Positions 63,193 through 64,000 of a DNA stretch of 64,000 nt are shown here, piece by piece; the first letter of the stretch is position 1; every line of letters begins with the position of its first letter. The notes beneath the pieces were generated by a model. It worked only from the letters and a program-made list of their open reading frames with translations. It had not been told where the DNA came from and did no database searches. The DNA lies in contig CAIRLC010000011.1 of the NCBI GenBank assembly GCA_903879335.1, positions 1-64,000 on the forward strand, in the 5' to 3' direction. The DNA comes from an uncultured Pseudomonadota bacterium (lineage in GTDB: Bacteria > Pseudomonadota > Gammaproteobacteria > Steroidobacterales > Steroidobacteraceae). A program made the translations under genes and the position numbers.

Positions 63193-63558
63193 TCAGCCGG
63201 CGTAGTAGACCGCCAACTTATTCCCATCCAAATCCCGGAAATATCCGGCATAGAAATTATCCCCGCGCGGACCTGCGGGACCTTCGTCTTGGGCACCGAG
63301 CGCAATCGCCCGCGCATACACCGCATCCACGTGTGCGGCTGAGGTGGCGCCTAACGAGACCATCATGCCGTTACCGACGGTAGCCTCACGCCCATCGATT
63401 GGCTTGATGATCAGCAGCATCTGGCCATTGGTGAAATTCCAAGCCAGATAACGCTCCGATTCCCAACCACGCTTCGCCCCAAACTCGGCGAGCAGCGCAT
63501 CATAAAATGCAGCGGCACGCGTCATATCGTTCGTGCCCACGGTAACGTATCCAATCAT
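63193..63558 (-). CDS. VOC-family (glyoxalase-like) protein
   Basis: A 121-residue vicinal-oxygen-chelate protein. It has the YVTVGTNDMTRAAAFYDALLAEFG start and GYFRDLDGNKLAVYYAG end typical of the small glyoxalase/bleomycin-resistance-like family. One subunit contributes one beta-alpha-beta module pair; metal use cannot be judged. It lies 46 bases before the YceI gene and may share its transcript. Function is unknown. Confidence 0.87.
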   Translation of the reverse strand: MIGYVTVGTNDMTRAAAFYDALLAEFGAKRGWESERYLAWNFTNGQMLLIIKPIDGREATVGNGMMVSLGATSAAHVDAVYARAIALGAQDEGPAGPRGDNFYAGYFRDLDGNKLAVYYAG

Positions 63559-63625
63559 GATGCAGTCTCCTTAGATTCAGACTATTGCGTGACACCAGTA
63601 TGCCCGAAGGACGCCACGAAAGGCC

Positions 63626-64000
63626 TCAGCGAGTGCCCAAGACGCCACGCGCGATAATGGTGCGCTGGATCTCCGAGGCCCCCTCATAAATGCGCAGGAT
63701 GCGCGCGTCCCGGGCCATCCGCTCGAGCGGCAGGGTGCGCGTGTAGCCATAGCCGCCGTGGAGTTGCAGAGCAGTATCGACTACGAACGCGACCATCTCA
63801 GAAGCATACAACTTGGCCATGGTCGACTCCTGTGAAAAGGGCTGACCCGCCGCCCGCCGCGCGACCGCCTGCATCGCCAGCGCCCACGCCGCTTCGAGGC
63901 GCACTTTCATATCGGCCACCATCCACTGGATGCCTTGCTTGCGCGCGAGGAGCTCACCGCCCACTCGGCGTTCGTTCAACCAACGGACGGTGAGGGCGAG
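63626..64000 (-). CDS. Acyl-CoA dehydrogenase, N-terminus beyond window edge
   Basis: The frame stays open to the window end, so only the last 124 residues are seen (stop at 63626). They form the C-terminal helical domain: WMVADMKVRLEAAWALAMQAV, QLHGGYGYTRTLPLERMARDARILRIYEGASEIQRTIIARGVLG (in pieces). The Q-x-x-G-G-x-G-Y and I-Y-E-G motifs are those of short/branched-chain acyl-CoA dehydrogenases, the Glu in YEG being the usual catalytic base. The chain-length preference is not readable. Confidence 0.9.
   Translation of the reverse strand, partial: LALTVRWLNERRVGGELLARKQGIQWMVADMKVRLEAAWALAMQAVARRAAGQPFSQESTMAKLYASEMVAFVVDTALQLHGGYGYTRTLPLERMARDARILRIYEGASEIQRTIIARGVLGTR

Noticed and set aside
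1-64000. Prophage, insertion sequence, integron or CRISPR array
   Set aside because: No transposase, integrase, phage structural gene or regularly spaced repeats was found; the only tandem repeat is the two-unit 27-base duplication at 44640-44693.

Overview
The window (64 kb, GC-rich, densely packed) looks like chromosome of a Gram-negative bacterium. It carries two TonB-dependent receptors, an RND efflux pair, an LpxA lipid A enzyme, a heterotetrameric sarcosine oxidase and many LysR, MFS and S9-peptidase genes. That mix fits an aerobic, organic-nutrient-scavenging proteobacterium, most likely gammaproteobacterial, but no rRNA or ribosomal marker is present to place it further. I saw no tRNA, rRNA, CRISPR array or complete mobile element.

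Left part (1-25 kb). It starts with a truncated secreted metallophosphoesterase, a GAF-GGDEF-EAL cyclic-di-GMP protein and an RND membrane-fusion/pump pair. These are followed by a decayed HipA/YjjJ-type kinase gene (several stops and frameshifts), a protein made of three YbjQ-like repeats, and a TonB receptor with a clear terminator. Next comes a tightly overlapping three-gene cassette (Na+/solute symporter, nucleotidyltransferase, GHMP kinase) that looks like a sugar uptake and activation route. Then come a DUF3429 protein, a beta-propeller protein, a PanD homologue with an altered substrate-binding position, a PQQ-type sugar dehydrogenase fused to cytochrome c, a prolyl oligopeptidase and an MFS carrier.

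Middle (25-46 kb). A molybdenum hydroxylase large subunit of the isoquinoline oxidoreductase type, with no visible small subunit, is followed by a small membrane protein. A LysR gene, a BesD/HalD-like non-haem iron oxygenase with an intact HxD (hydroxylase-type) site and a second TonB receptor come next. The core of the window is a seven-gene minus-strand operon: soxB-soxD-soxA-soxG, a dimethylglycine/sarcosine-dehydrogenase-like flavoprotein, a non-pyrrolysine MttB-family methyltransferase and an MFS carrier. Together they predict uptake and stepwise N-demethylation of betaine-, dimethylglycine- or sarcosine-like compounds with one-carbon transfer to tetrahydrofolate. No corrinoid protein is visible for MttB. 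MAPEG, cupin and DUF917 genes follow.

Right part (47-64 kb). A metallo-beta-lactamase-fold enzyme, a class III aminotransferase and an FAD amine oxidase lie in a row. They are followed by a lone lpxA and a translationally coupled trio (glycosylasparaginase-like Ntn hydrolase, amidohydrolase, MHS-type carrier) suited to peptide or amide breakdown. An Ada-like repair protein without its N-terminal domain precedes a glutarate/lysine-type catabolic operon (gcdH, class III CoA transferase, aldehyde dehydrogenase) read divergently from its LysR gene. The window closes with a Bcr/CflA-type MFS pump, YceI, a VOC protein and a truncated acyl-CoA dehydrogenase.

Starts were reassigned where upstream TTG/GTG extensions were implausible and an internal start had a better ribosome-binding site. 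All functions are assigned by reading motifs by eye, without database searches.
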